Origin: an uncultured Anaerolineaceae bacterium
GTDB lineage: Bacteria > Chloroflexota > Anaerolineae > Anaerolineales > Anaerolineaceae
Reading direction: 5' to 3'
DNA length: 6,597 bases
Assembly (NCBI GenBank): GCA_937890875.1
Contig: CALAEB010000120.1
Coordinates: forward strand, 1-6,597
A program made the translations under genes and the position numbers. Numbering within the stretch: position 1 is the first letter of the stretch; each line of letters starts with the position of its first letter. Shown here piece after piece: positions 1 to 6,307 of this stretch. The notes below the pieces were generated by a model that worked only from the letters and a program-made list of their open reading frames with translations, ran no database searches and was not told the origin of the DNA.

Positions 1-1
1 G

Positions 2-892
2 AGCGGATTTATCGGAATTATCGGCAGGCCGAACGTCGGCAAGTCCACATTGGTAAATCAGCTTCTGGGGCAGAAGATTGCCGCCGTATCTCCTCGCCCG
101 CAAACGACAATTCGCAACCAATTGGGCATATTAACCACCGATACTTATCAGCTGATTTTTATTGACACACCCGGGATTCATAAGCCGCTTTCCAAATTGG
201 GAGAGGGCATGAACGATGCCGCGGCTAGTACGTTAACCGACGTGGATTGTGTCTTGTGGATGGTTGACGTTACCGCCGCGCCGACTGATGAAGACCGGAA
301 TGTCGCGGAACGGCTGCGGAACGCGGGGATCCGTGAAAACGGAATACTGGTATTGAATAAGAAGGATCAGATATCCCCGGCGGGCGCGGAAAAAAACCGG
401 TCAGAATACCAGTCGCTTTTTCCGGTCATCGATAGTTTTTTGATTTCTTCGCGGATGGGAGAGGGCTGCGATGCTTTGCTTTCCAGTGTGGTCGCAAAAC
501 TTCCGGAAGGTCCGGCTTTTTATGACCCCGAACAAATTACCGACTTATATGAACGTGAGATCGCTTCCGACCTGATTCGCGAGTCTTTGCTGAAAAACCT
601 GGAAGACGAAGTCCCGCACGCGGTTGCGGTCCAGATCGAAGATTATAAGGACCGCACAGCTCAGAACTCCTATATTCTGGCAACGCTTTTAATTGAAAGG
701 GAAGCACATAAAGGGATTCTGATCGGGAAAAAAGGTGAAATGATAAAAAAGATCGGAGCGGATGCCCGGCGTGAAATCGAACAAATGACGGGACGCAAAA
801 TTTATCTGGAGCTGAAAGTCAAAGTGAGCAAAAACTGGAAAAACAACGCCGCGGTTCTGCGCAGCCTTGGATATATCCGGGACCGCGGATGA
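2..892 (+). CDS. era: GTPase Era, ribosome-associated (5' end cut by the window)
   Basis: Era binds GTP and, through a C-terminal KH domain, the 3' end of 16S rRNA. It acts in 30S subunit maturation in the cytoplasm and at the membrane face. The visible 296 residues, close to the usual ~300, open directly in the G domain, so only a few N-terminal residues are missing. In visible-residue numbering, the P-loop GRPNVGKST is at 8-16, the switch I region PQTT at 33-36, DTPG (G3) at 55-58, NKKD (G4) at 119-122, and an SSRMGEG G5-like loop near 147. The KH domain (about 205-280) shows its GKKG loop at 242-245, followed by the family-typical VKVSKNWKNN stretch. A TTG at 50-52 is an internal leucine codon, because the P-loop precedes it in frame; the real start lies upstream of the window. 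The gene is convergent with the next one, with a 34-nt gap and no clear terminator between them. Confidence 0.96.
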   Translation, partial: SGFIGIIGRPNVGKSTLVNQLLGQKIAAVSPRPQTTIRNQLGILTTDTYQLIFIDTPGIHKPLSKLGEGMNDAAASTLTDVDCVLWMVDVTAAPTDEDRNVAERLRNAGIRENGILVLNKKDQISPAGAEKNRSEYQSLFPVIDSFLISSRMGEGCDALLSSVVAKLPEGPAFYDPEQITDLYEREIASDLIRESLLKNLEDEVPHAVAVQIEDYKDRTAQNSYILATLLIEREAHKGILIGKKGEMIKKIGADARREIEQMTGRKIYLELKVKVSKNWKNNAAVLRSLGYIRDRG

Positions 893-926
893 TAAAACGG
901 CTTTTGTTGTTGCAGCGTCTTCCGTT

Positions 927-1820
927 CTATGACAGCGATTTATATTTTTGAAATCCCTCTCCCAGCACTTCGTGTGTATGACCGACAACCATGAAAGAAT
1001 CGGGATCGGCCTCTTTCACCATTTTCTTGAGCTGGTTCACCTCGTTCCGCCCGATGACACAATAAATGATCGCCTTTTCCTCCCCCGAATAACCGCCGAC
1101 TCCTTTCAGATGGGTGACGCCGCGGTTCAGGACATTGATGATATCGGATGAAATTTTCTCAGGTTCCTCCGTGATGATGACGACATCTCTGAAATAACTG
1201 GTTCCTTCGGAAATGGTTTCGGCCGCAAACCCGCTGATGTAAATCGCAATCAATCCGTACAATGCCAGATCCCAGCCAAAGGCGATGCCGCCCAGCAGCA
1301 CGGAGATCGAATCGGTCAGCAGATAGGATTGGGATATCGGAATCCCCAGCCGTTGGTTGAGGATCCTTCCAATGATGTCGCTCCCGCCGCTGGTTCCGCT
1401 GCCTTTATAAACCAGACCAAACCCCAGCCCCAGAACGACCGCGCCGAACATGGTATTCAAAAAGAGATCGTGCGTTATCATAACTTCCGGGGTGGCCGAA
1501 CTGATCAGATCGGTAAACAACGAGAACAGGGCTACCGAGACGATCGTGCGGACGGCAAATCGAACCTTCCCAAGATATTGCCAGCCCAGAACGAACAGCG
1601 GGATATTACCGGCAAGCGTGAGCAGACCGATCGGCCAGCCTGTATAGTAATTGAGCACCTGCGCCAGGCCGGAAACGCCGCCGCTGATCAGGTGGGACGG
1701 AATCAGGAAGAACACCATCCCGATCGATTGGATAATGCTTCCGGATATGATGTAAAGGTAATCCACAAGGGTGTCTTTTGTAAGCAAATCGGCGAAGAAA
1801 GGGCTGAATTTTTTATTCAT
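927..1820 (-). CDS. YitT family membrane protein (DUF161 + DUF2179)
   Basis: This is a 297-residue integral membrane protein of the YitT family, whose biochemical role is not settled. The N-terminal two thirds (about 20-205) hold roughly five to six hydrophobic segments with the family's glycine-rich turns, namely LISGGVSGLAQ near 44-54 and GSGTSGGSDIIGRIL near 140-154. The soluble C-terminal DUF2179 domain (about 211-290) contains RGVTHLKGVGGYSG and ends with the characteristic HEVLGEGF. Length and architecture are complete. The ATG at 1818-1820 is the only good start, yet no Shine-Dalgarno motif precedes it. AT-rich -10-like hexamers (TATGAT, CATAAT on the minus strand) lie only 12-22 nt upstream, so a very short or leaderless transcript is possible. 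It stands alone: the flavoprotein gene upstream is divergent and era is convergent. Confidence 0.93.
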   Translation of the reverse strand: MNKKFSPFFADLLTKDTLVDYLYIISGSIIQSIGMVFFLIPSHLISGGVSGLAQVLNYYTGWPIGLLTLAGNIPLFVLGWQYLGKVRFAVRTIVSVALFSLFTDLISSATPEVMITHDLFLNTMFGAVVLGLGFGLVYKGSGTSGGSDIIGRILNQRLGIPISQSYLLTDSISVLLGGIAFGWDLALYGLIAIYISGFAAETISEGTSYFRDVVIITEEPEKISSDIINVLNRGVTHLKGVGGYSGEEKAIIYCVIGRNEVNQLKKMVKEADPDSFMVVGHTHEVLGEGFQKYKSLS

Positions 1821-2147
1821 AACTGAATTAAATCATATTATGCCGGAAAAAAGAATAGCTGCGGTGACGGTTCAGGAATTTTAAAATTTGGAAAAAATTT
1901 TTGAATCATAAAGCGAACCGCAAACAGCCCTTTCGATGATTTGAATTGGCTGTACCCGGTTTTCATTCGGAAATTCAGCAGGCGGATAAATAATTCTTTC
2001 CTTTGTTGGATCCGAACCGGACCTGCCTGTTTCCTGTTATTTCCGGAGTTTTCAAAAAGGTCACAAAACAAGCTTTATACCGGTAAAAGGCGGATTAGAA
2101 TAAAGGGTGCGATAACAAAGAAAAAAAGCATGTTCAGACGAAAAAAA

Positions 2148-2160
2148 ACTGTGTTACAGT
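2148..2160. promoter_or_regulatory. Small inverted repeat upstream of the flavin-reductase gene
   Basis: ACTGT-GTT-ACAGT forms a 5-3-5 perfect dyad about 40 bases before the start codon at 2200. The position would suit an operator near the promoter or in the leader. Five-base arms can occur by chance, and no regulator gene is adjacent, so this is only a candidate site. Confidence 0.25.
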
Positions 2161-2185
2161 GAAAATTGAAGGATAAACGGAAAAT

Positions 2186-2191
2186 CGGAGG
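2186..2191 (+). promoter_or_regulatory. Ribosome binding site of the flavin-reductase gene
   Basis: CGGAGG lies 8 bases before the ATG at 2200. This fixes that ATG as the start over the in-frame ATG codons about ten codons further on. Confidence 0.75.
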
Positions 2192-2199
2192 CATTAACG

Positions 2200-2700
2200 A
2201 TGTTACAAAAAACTAAGCTGGAAGATCTGATGATGAACCCATTTACGCTGATCGGCAAAGAATGGATGTTGATCTCTGCGGGGACCGAGCAGAAATTTAA
2301 CATGATGACCGCCAGCTGGGGCGGTTTGGGGGTGTTCTGGGGCAGGAACGTATCCAGCGTGTATATCCGTCCCCAGCGTTATACACTGGAATTCGTGAAT
2401 GGGCAGGATTATTATGCGCTGAATTTTTTTGACGAGCCATACAGAAAAGCGCTGGCCTACTGCGGAGCACATTCGGGCCGGGATGTGAACAAAACAAAGG
2501 AAACCGGATTGACCCAGGCGTTTGATGCTGGGGCGCCTTATTTCAAAGAGGCGAGGCTGGTGATGGTCTGCCGCAAACTTCATAAGCAGAAGCTGGATCC
2601 CGCCGGATTTATTGACCCTGCGCTGGATGAATTTTATTTGGAAAAGGATTACCATGAGATATTCGTGGGTGAGATTGTGGAGGTTCTTCAGAAAAAATAA
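2200..2700 (+). CDS. Flavin reductase-like / flavoredoxin-type FMN-binding protein
   Basis: This 166-residue single-domain cytoplasmic protein belongs to the flavin-reductase-like split-barrel superfamily, which binds FMN and mostly serves in flavin reduction or electron transfer. Three stretches support the call: NMMTASWGG at 34-42 (the N-x-M-T-x-S-W FMN-contact motif), the strand SSVYIRPQRYT at 52-62, and CGAHSGRDVNKTKETGLT around 88-105, which resembles the C-G-x-x-S-G-R-D-x-x-K signature of this clade. Length is normal and start and stop are clear, with a good ribosome binding site. It appears monocistronic, with the YitT-type gene divergent upstream and about 370 bases of non-coding DNA, including a strong hairpin, downstream. 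The redox partner and substrate cannot be told from the sequence. Confidence 0.9.
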   Translation: MLQKTKLEDLMMNPFTLIGKEWMLISAGTEQKFNMMTASWGGLGVFWGRNVSSVYIRPQRYTLEFVNGQDYYALNFFDEPYRKALAYCGAHSGRDVNKTKETGLTQAFDAGAPYFKEARLVMVCRKLHKQKLDPAGFIDPALDEFYLEKDYHEIFVGEIVEVLQKK

Positions 2701-2827
2701 ACGGGCAGGTGCTGTCCGCGTTTGCGCCGCGGGGCAGTTGGGGATTCCCATCCGCTCCGCGCTCCATTTTGCTGTACGGTCACTTGGCGGTTTCGCTGTG
2801 TCAATTTGAATTGCGGAATGGACACGC
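2701..2827. other. G+C-rich non-coding block after the flavin-reductase gene
   Basis: The first 60 bases (2701-2760) are about 72% G+C by hand count, well above the surroundings. They contain small potential stems: CCGCG at 2716-2720 with CGCGG at 2728-2732, and TGGG at 2739-2742 with CCCA at 2747-2750. CAATT-TG-AATTG follows around 2802-2813. Open frames crossing the block lack ribosome binding sites and family features. It may be part of a structured 3' UTR, an intergenic repeat or a small RNA; nothing decides among these. Confidence 0.4.
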
Positions 2828-2874
2828 TGTGGTTCTCCTGTTTTTTCACGAAACGAAAAAACAGGAGAACCACA
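2828..2874. repeat. Perfect 20-bp inverted repeat, candidate terminator hairpin
   Basis: The arms 2828-2847 and 2855-2874 are exact reverse complements, enclosing a 7-base loop (ACGAAAC). The outer half of each arm is mixed sequence (GTGGTTCTCCTG and its complement), and the inner part is a T6/A6 run. On the plus strand it is followed by AGCTTTTCTT, a weak U-rich tail, so it could terminate transcription from the flavin-reductase gene. The stem is far longer than a typical intrinsic terminator and the tail is poor. A mobile intergenic repeat or an RNA-processing hairpin is therefore also possible. The structure is certain; the function is not. Confidence 0.75.
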
Positions 2875-2929
2875 AGCTTTTCTTAAGCAAAAAATCGAGT
2901 TGCCGGGACATAGCAGACCGGAAACAAGG

Positions 2930-2959
2930 CTCAGGATAGGGAAAAAAAGCCGTCCTGAG
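2930..2959. repeat. Short inverted repeat (CTCAGGA / TCCTGAG)
   Basis: Seven-base perfect arms at 2930-2936 and 2953-2959 flank 16 bases that include A7. It sits just upstream of the presumed promoter of the exporter operon and could be a weak hairpin or a regulator half-site pair. No T-run follows it on the plus strand. Confidence 0.35.
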
Positions 2960-2981
2960 TCGGTTCCTGACAACCTGAAAC

Positions 2982-2994
2982 ACCATATAATGGT
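2982..2994 (+). promoter_or_regulatory. Candidate -10 box (TATAAT) inside a dyad, exporter operon promoter
   Basis: A consensus TATAAT at 2986-2991 lies inside the perfect dyad ACCAT-ATA-ATGGT. A start of transcription near 2998 would give a leader of about 77 bases before the ATG at 3075. The -35 is poor: CTGACA at 2967-2972 is a 5/6 match but only 13 bases away, and the 16-18-base positions carry no match. A weak core promoter with a dyad over its -10 would suit control by an activator or a repressor. Confidence 0.45.
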
Positions 2995-3023
2995 TCTTGG
3001 GAATTTGTGAAAACTTAAACGAA

Positions 3024-3041
3024 ATTATTTACGTAAACAAT
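3024..3041. promoter_or_regulatory. Candidate operator: 18-bp near-perfect palindrome in the operon leader
   Basis: ATTATTTACGTAAACAAT is self-complementary apart from one pair (A3027/C3038), with the 10-bp perfect core TTTACGTAAA. It lies about 30 bases after the presumed transcription start and 33 bases before the start codon of the first adaptor. Such a location suits a repressor roadblock site of the MarR or TetR type. The regulator is not encoded in the window. Confidence 0.45.
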
Positions 3042-3074
3042 AGTGGTGATGGATTCCGGAATTTAGGAGTTGGA

Positions 3075-4565
3075 ATGCGAGGAACACAAATTAGCAGAAT
3101 TATAGGAGGAGTGTTGATTTTATCAATACTCTTTATTTCCGGTTGTCAGAAAGACAATGTTTCCCAGGATACAGTTTTGAGTTTGCCTGCGAGTGTCGGT
3201 ACGGTCAGCGACACGATCACTGTGATCGGAAATGTCGAATCCGCTCAGTCCTCTGAGATTGTTTGGCGGACTACAGGCGTGGTTGAAAGCATAAATGTAT
3301 CGCTGGGGGACTCGGTTACTGCCGGACAGGTCCTGGCCAGCCTGGAAAAGGATTCGCTTCCGGCCACGGTTATTCAATCGGAGGTGCAGCTTCTGGAAGC
3401 GCAGGACAGCCTGGAAAATTTGTTGGTGTCCGAAACGGCAAAAGCGGAGGCGTATAAAGCCCTGCGGGATAAAGAAAAGGCGCTGGATGACGCAGAATTG
3501 CTGGCTGAAGGCTTGAAGTATCCCGTCGCCAGTCAGGAAGAGATTGACGCCGCAAAGCGAAGTCTTGACGGGGCAAAAGACGCTTATGATAATGCCGCGT
3601 CGGTTTATCAGAGCGTAATTCTGCGGGACAATCTGGACGAAGAAAAGCAGTCTTTATACGAAACGCTGCAAAGCACGTTAACGAGTTATGCCCAGGCGTA
3701 CGATCTTTGGCTGTATTACGTCAATAACACGACGGAGAATACGAAAAAGCAGGCGGCGGCGGATATCAAAGTGGCGGATGCCGCTTACCAAACGGCTTTG
3801 AAGCAGTTTAAAACCTATGAAAGCGGATATCCCAGTGAAAAAGAGCTGCTTTCCGCCGAACTGACTGTTTCCAGCGCACAGGATGCTTATGACAAACGTT
3901 CCGCTGTTTCCGATATCAACGGCGTGATTACCATCAGCAATCCGCGCCCGGGAGATTACGTTACCAGCGGTTCAACTGCGTTCAGAATTGATAATCTGGA
4001 CAGGATCTTCATTCCGATCGATATTTCCGAGATTGATATCGTAAAAATCTCTGACGGGCAGAAAGCCACGGTGGTCCTGGATGCTGAGAGCGGAAAAACT
4101 TATGAAGGTGTTGTGAATAAAGTTTCGGAACAGGGCAATGGGACGGATACCACTGTCTCGTTTCAAACGTATATCGAGATCCTTAATCCGGATGAATCGA
4201 TAAAAGTAGGCATGACCGCTGAAATTGATATCATCCTTTCGCAGCGAACAAACGTGCTGCTGGTCGCGGCCAATGCCATCTTCAGCGAAGATGGACAAAA
4301 CTATGTTGAAGTGACGGATGGAACCACGACCCGGAAAGTGGCAGTTGTAACCGGTTTGACGAACGATATCGTGACTGAAGTTGTTTCCGGCGCGTTATCC
4401 GAAGGCGAATCTGTTGTTGTTCCTTCCATGGATGCGGATGCGATGGAAGCGCTCGGCGTTGAAACGAATCCGGTTCCGGCGGATGGCTGGGGCGCTCCGA
4501 TGGAGCCGTCCACTGGTTCGGAGGCGGGGGACAGTTCCGATGTGGTTGAAATTGGAACCTTTTAG
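3075..4565 (+). CDS. Lipoprotein periplasmic-adaptor (membrane fusion) subunit of an ABC exporter, MacA/YknX-like
   Basis: This 496-residue HlyD/MacA-superfamily adaptor should couple an ABC permease to the extracytoplasmic side. The ATG at 3075 is chosen because AGGAG (3065-3069) stands 5 bases upstream and the product then begins with a normal lipoprotein signal: a basic start, a hydrophobic core at 9-21 and an ISGC lipobox placing the lipidated cysteine at 24. The in-frame TTG at 2997 lies almost on the presumed -10 box and would put 26 polar residues before the signal. The first lipoyl half (GVVESINVSLGDSVTAGQVL) is at 68-87, a long Ala/Glu-rich coiled-coil hairpin at about 96-272, the second lipoyl half (NGVITISNPRPGDYVTSG) at about 281-298, a beta-barrel at about 312-390, and a membrane-proximal domain to about 455. 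A Pro/Gly/Ser-rich acidic tail ends the protein. It is the first gene of the operon and is homologous to the next gene. The transported substrate is unknown. Confidence 0.9.
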   Translation: MRGTQISRIIGGVLILSILFISGCQKDNVSQDTVLSLPASVGTVSDTITVIGNVESAQSSEIVWRTTGVVESINVSLGDSVTAGQVLASLEKDSLPATVIQSEVQLLEAQDSLENLLVSETAKAEAYKALRDKEKALDDAELLAEGLKYPVASQEEIDAAKRSLDGAKDAYDNAASVYQSVILRDNLDEEKQSLYETLQSTLTSYAQAYDLWLYYVNNTTENTKKQAAADIKVADAAYQTALKQFKTYESGYPSEKELLSAELTVSSAQDAYDKRSAVSDINGVITISNPRPGDYVTSGSTAFRIDNLDRIFIPIDISEIDIVKISDGQKATVVLDAESGKTYEGVVNKVSEQGNGTDTTVSFQTYIEILNPDESIKVGMTAEIDIILSQRTNVLLVAANAIFSEDGQNYVEVTDGTTTRKVAVVTGLTNDIVTEVVSGALSEGESVVVPSMDADAMEALGVETNPVPADGWGAPMEPSTGSEAGDSSDVVEIGTF

Positions 4566-4678
4566 GCTTTATTCGGGGTTCGGCTGCTTTATCCGGAAAT
4601 CAATGCTTGGTTGCGCCGGATGCACAACAGAAGGCAAAGAAAACGAGAAAAATCGAATGAAATTTTATGATGGAACAA

Positions 4679-4683
4679 AAGGA
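4679..4683 (+). promoter_or_regulatory. Ribosome binding site deciding the second adaptor's start
   Basis: AAGGA stands 7 bases before the ATG at 4691. The two earlier in-frame ATGs (4667 and 4670) have no comparable motif upstream, so 4691 is preferred. A 14-codon out-of-frame mini-ORF (4657-4701) overlaps this start and might matter for coupling, but nothing else supports it. Confidence 0.5.
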
Positions 4684-4690
4684 TTTTTTT

Positions 4691-6292
4691 ATGGATCATA
4701 AGATCGAAACAACACAGAAACGGCCGCGGCAAAAATCCACTATTGTGATATGGGTTTTGATCCTGTTGATCTGTCTGGCAGCGGCAGGGATGGCTTTTTA
4801 TTATTTCAGCCGGCAGCAGGAAGCGAAAGCGGCAGAAGAAGCGGCAGCGCAGAAAGAGGCTGTTACAACCGTTGTTAAAAAAGGCGATCTGACCGAAACA
4901 CTGGATGATATTTCCGGAACTGTCCGCCCGAACCAATCGGTTTATCTGTATTGGCAGATCAGCGGCACAGTTTCTGATGTTTATGTGGAATTGGGCGATA
5001 CGGTGGAAAAAGGAGATGTGCTGGCGGCTTTGGACCGCAGCACGGTGGATTCATCGGTTATCGAAGCTGAAGTGACCAGGGAAGATGCTGAGGAGGAACT
5101 GACGCGGCTGTACACTTCTTCCCTTTCCTTGGCTACGGCGATGTCCAATGTGGCAACCGCGAAACAAGCGATAGAAGATGCGCAGGAGGCTCTGGATGCG
5201 CTGGGGGTGGTCCGGGAAGACGAAGTCGAAATCGGCGTTTATTACCAGGATTACCTTCGGGCGAAGGATAATTACGAAAAAGCCTTGGATAATTTTGAAA
5301 CGGTCAAGGTCAGACCGTTGGATGATGTTGACCGCCAGCGCGCCGCGCAGATGGTTGAAAGCGCCCGCTCCGGAATGGAAAGCGCTTTGTCCATGTACAA
5401 CTGGTACAACGGCGAAGTGAATAAATATGAGAAACAACAGGCGGAAGCGGCCTTGCTGCTGGCGGAAGCGCAGTATGATGACGCTGTCCGTGCTTATGAA
5501 AAAATAAAGGATGGTCCGACGGAATCACAGGTGAGCTCACTGCAAGCCCAGATTGACGCGGCGGAAGCGACAATGAAAACCGCCTATATCGTCGCGCCGA
5601 TCGATGGCGTCGTTGCGGAAGTCGGCGCGAAACAGTTTGATGTGATCGCGTATGAATCCACCAGCACTTCCCGGGACATTGTTGCGGCCCGGATCGATGA
5701 TTTGTCTTCCTATTATATTGATATTACGGTTACGGAGCTGAACATCAACCAGATTTCGGTTGGCCAGGAAGTAACCATTTCTTTTGATGCGATTCCGCTG
5801 AAAGAATATACCGGATCGATCACAAATATATCCAACGTCGGGACGGTGTCCAATAACACGGTTTCCTATGCCTTGACGGTACGGATGGATGAGGTGGACG
5901 AGATGGTCAAAGCGGGCATGATGGCGGATGTTGCGATCGTGACCAGCGAAGTTGAGGATGCGCTCTATGTTCCTTCGACGGCAATTTCAATGTCCGCAAC
6001 CGGAGGCCGGGTGGTTAATAAGAAAAACGCGGATGGAACCTTTTCGGAAGTTTCCGTGCAGTTAGGCATGGTATCCGGATCTGATATCCAAATCATCTCT
6101 GATCAGATTCAGGAGGGTGACGAAGTAAAGATCAACGAAGTCTCTACAGATGTTAATGTTGGTCTGACGATTGGAGGATTCACGATTGGCGGCGGCGGCG
6201 CCCCGGGCGGTGGTGGTGCCAATCGTGGCGGCGGTGCTCCGGGCGGTGGCGGTCCTCCCTCCGGCGGTGGTGGTGGCAGAGGCCCTCAATAG
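4691..6292 (+). CDS. Membrane-anchored adaptor subunit of an ABC exporter, MacA/YknX-like, with Gly-rich C-terminal tail
   Basis: This second HlyD/MacA-superfamily adaptor (533 residues) is anchored by a single N-terminal helix (about 17-39) after a basic cytoplasmic stretch, with no lipobox. The first lipoyl half (ISGTVSDVYVELGDTVEKGDVL) is at about 90-111, followed by a long coiled-coil hairpin at about 118-297 closed by the KDGPTESQV segment. The second lipoyl half starts at APIDGVVAEVG (about 302). A beta-barrel (about 335-419) contains the adaptor motif TELNINQISVGQ, and a membrane-proximal domain runs to about 484. The last ~35 residues are a Gly/Pro tail (GGGAPGGGG blocks), probably disordered. 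It parallels the first adaptor along its length (VxLGDxVxxGxVLAxL; the VGQ/DGQ barrel motif), indicating tandem duplication and divergence. It lies 125 bases after the first adaptor and 15 before the ATPase. Starts at 4667 or 4670 would add 8 or 7 residues. Confidence 0.9.
   Translation: MDHKIETTQKRPRQKSTIVIWVLILLICLAAAGMAFYYFSRQQEAKAAEEAAAQKEAVTTVVKKGDLTETLDDISGTVRPNQSVYLYWQISGTVSDVYVELGDTVEKGDVLAALDRSTVDSSVIEAEVTREDAEEELTRLYTSSLSLATAMSNVATAKQAIEDAQEALDALGVVREDEVEIGVYYQDYLRAKDNYEKALDNFETVKVRPLDDVDRQRAAQMVESARSGMESALSMYNWYNGEVNKYEKQQAEAALLLAEAQYDDAVRAYEKIKDGPTESQVSSLQAQIDAAEATMKTAYIVAPIDGVVAEVGAKQFDVIAYESTSTSRDIVAARIDDLSSYYIDITVTELNINQISVGQEVTISFDAIPLKEYTGSITNISNVGTVSNNTVSYALTVRMDEVDEMVKAGMMADVAIVTSEVEDALYVPSTAISMSATGGRVVNKKNADGTFSEVSVQLGMVSGSDIQIISDQIQEGDEVKINEVSTDVNVGLTIGGFTIGGGGAPGGGGANRGGGAPGGGGPPSGGGGGRGPQ
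6191..6285 (+). repeat. 36-bp coding tandem repeat giving the Gly/Pro tail
   Basis: Two imperfect 36-bp units (6191-6226 and 6227-6262), each encoding GGGAPGGGG plus three variable residues, are followed by a partial, degenerate third unit of glycine codons. The units differ mainly at third codon positions (GGC/GGT, GCC/GCT), which points to selection for the peptide. The stretch is very G+C-rich and could vary in length by slippage. Confidence 0.75.
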
Positions 6293-6307
6293 AAAGGAGA
6301 TGATGAG

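Larger units (their letters stand above)
1821..2199. other. Intergenic region between divergent genes
   Basis: About 380 bases hold no gene I can support. A 73-codon plus-strand frame at 1941-2162 is rich in Lys and Arg, has no ribosome binding site and matches nothing I recognise. The stretch contains AT-rich tracts, including the self-complementary AATTTTAAAATT around 1878-1889. It must carry the upstream signals of the minus-strand YitT-type gene on its left side and of the flavin-reductase gene on its right. I could not find a convincing -35/-10 pair for either gene. Confidence 0.6.

Noticed and set aside
895..928. Terminator between era and the convergent gene
   Set aside because: Only a 5-bp AACGG/CCGTT pairing with a loop of about 21 bases is present, too weak to call.
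1329..1826. 165-codon plus-strand frame opposite the YitT-type gene
   Set aside because: It is the antisense shadow of a well-supported membrane protein; its composition is low-complexity and polar, with no ribosome binding site or family features.
1941..2162. 73-codon plus-strand frame in the divergent intergenic region
   Set aside because: It has no ribosome binding site, a Lys/Arg-rich composition typical of random AT-rich reading, and no recognisable motif.
2709..2939. 76-codon frame across the G+C-rich block and hairpin
   Set aside because: It passes straight through a perfect inverted repeat and has no ribosome binding site; the structure explains the sequence better than coding does.
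2203..2973. Long minus-strand open frame (256 codons) opposite the flavin-reductase gene
   Set aside because: It is antisense to a gene with clear family motifs, runs on through the non-coding hairpin region, and shows no recognisable domain.
2997..3074. Upstream TTG start for the first adaptor
   Set aside because: It lies only a few bases after the TATAAT box, has no ribosome binding site, and would bury the lipoprotein signal behind 26 polar residues.
4566..4666. Internal promoter or terminator between the two adaptor genes
   Set aside because: ATCCGG/CCGGAT pairs over a loop of about 20 bases with no T-run, and no -35/-10 pair was found. Co-transcription is the simpler reading.
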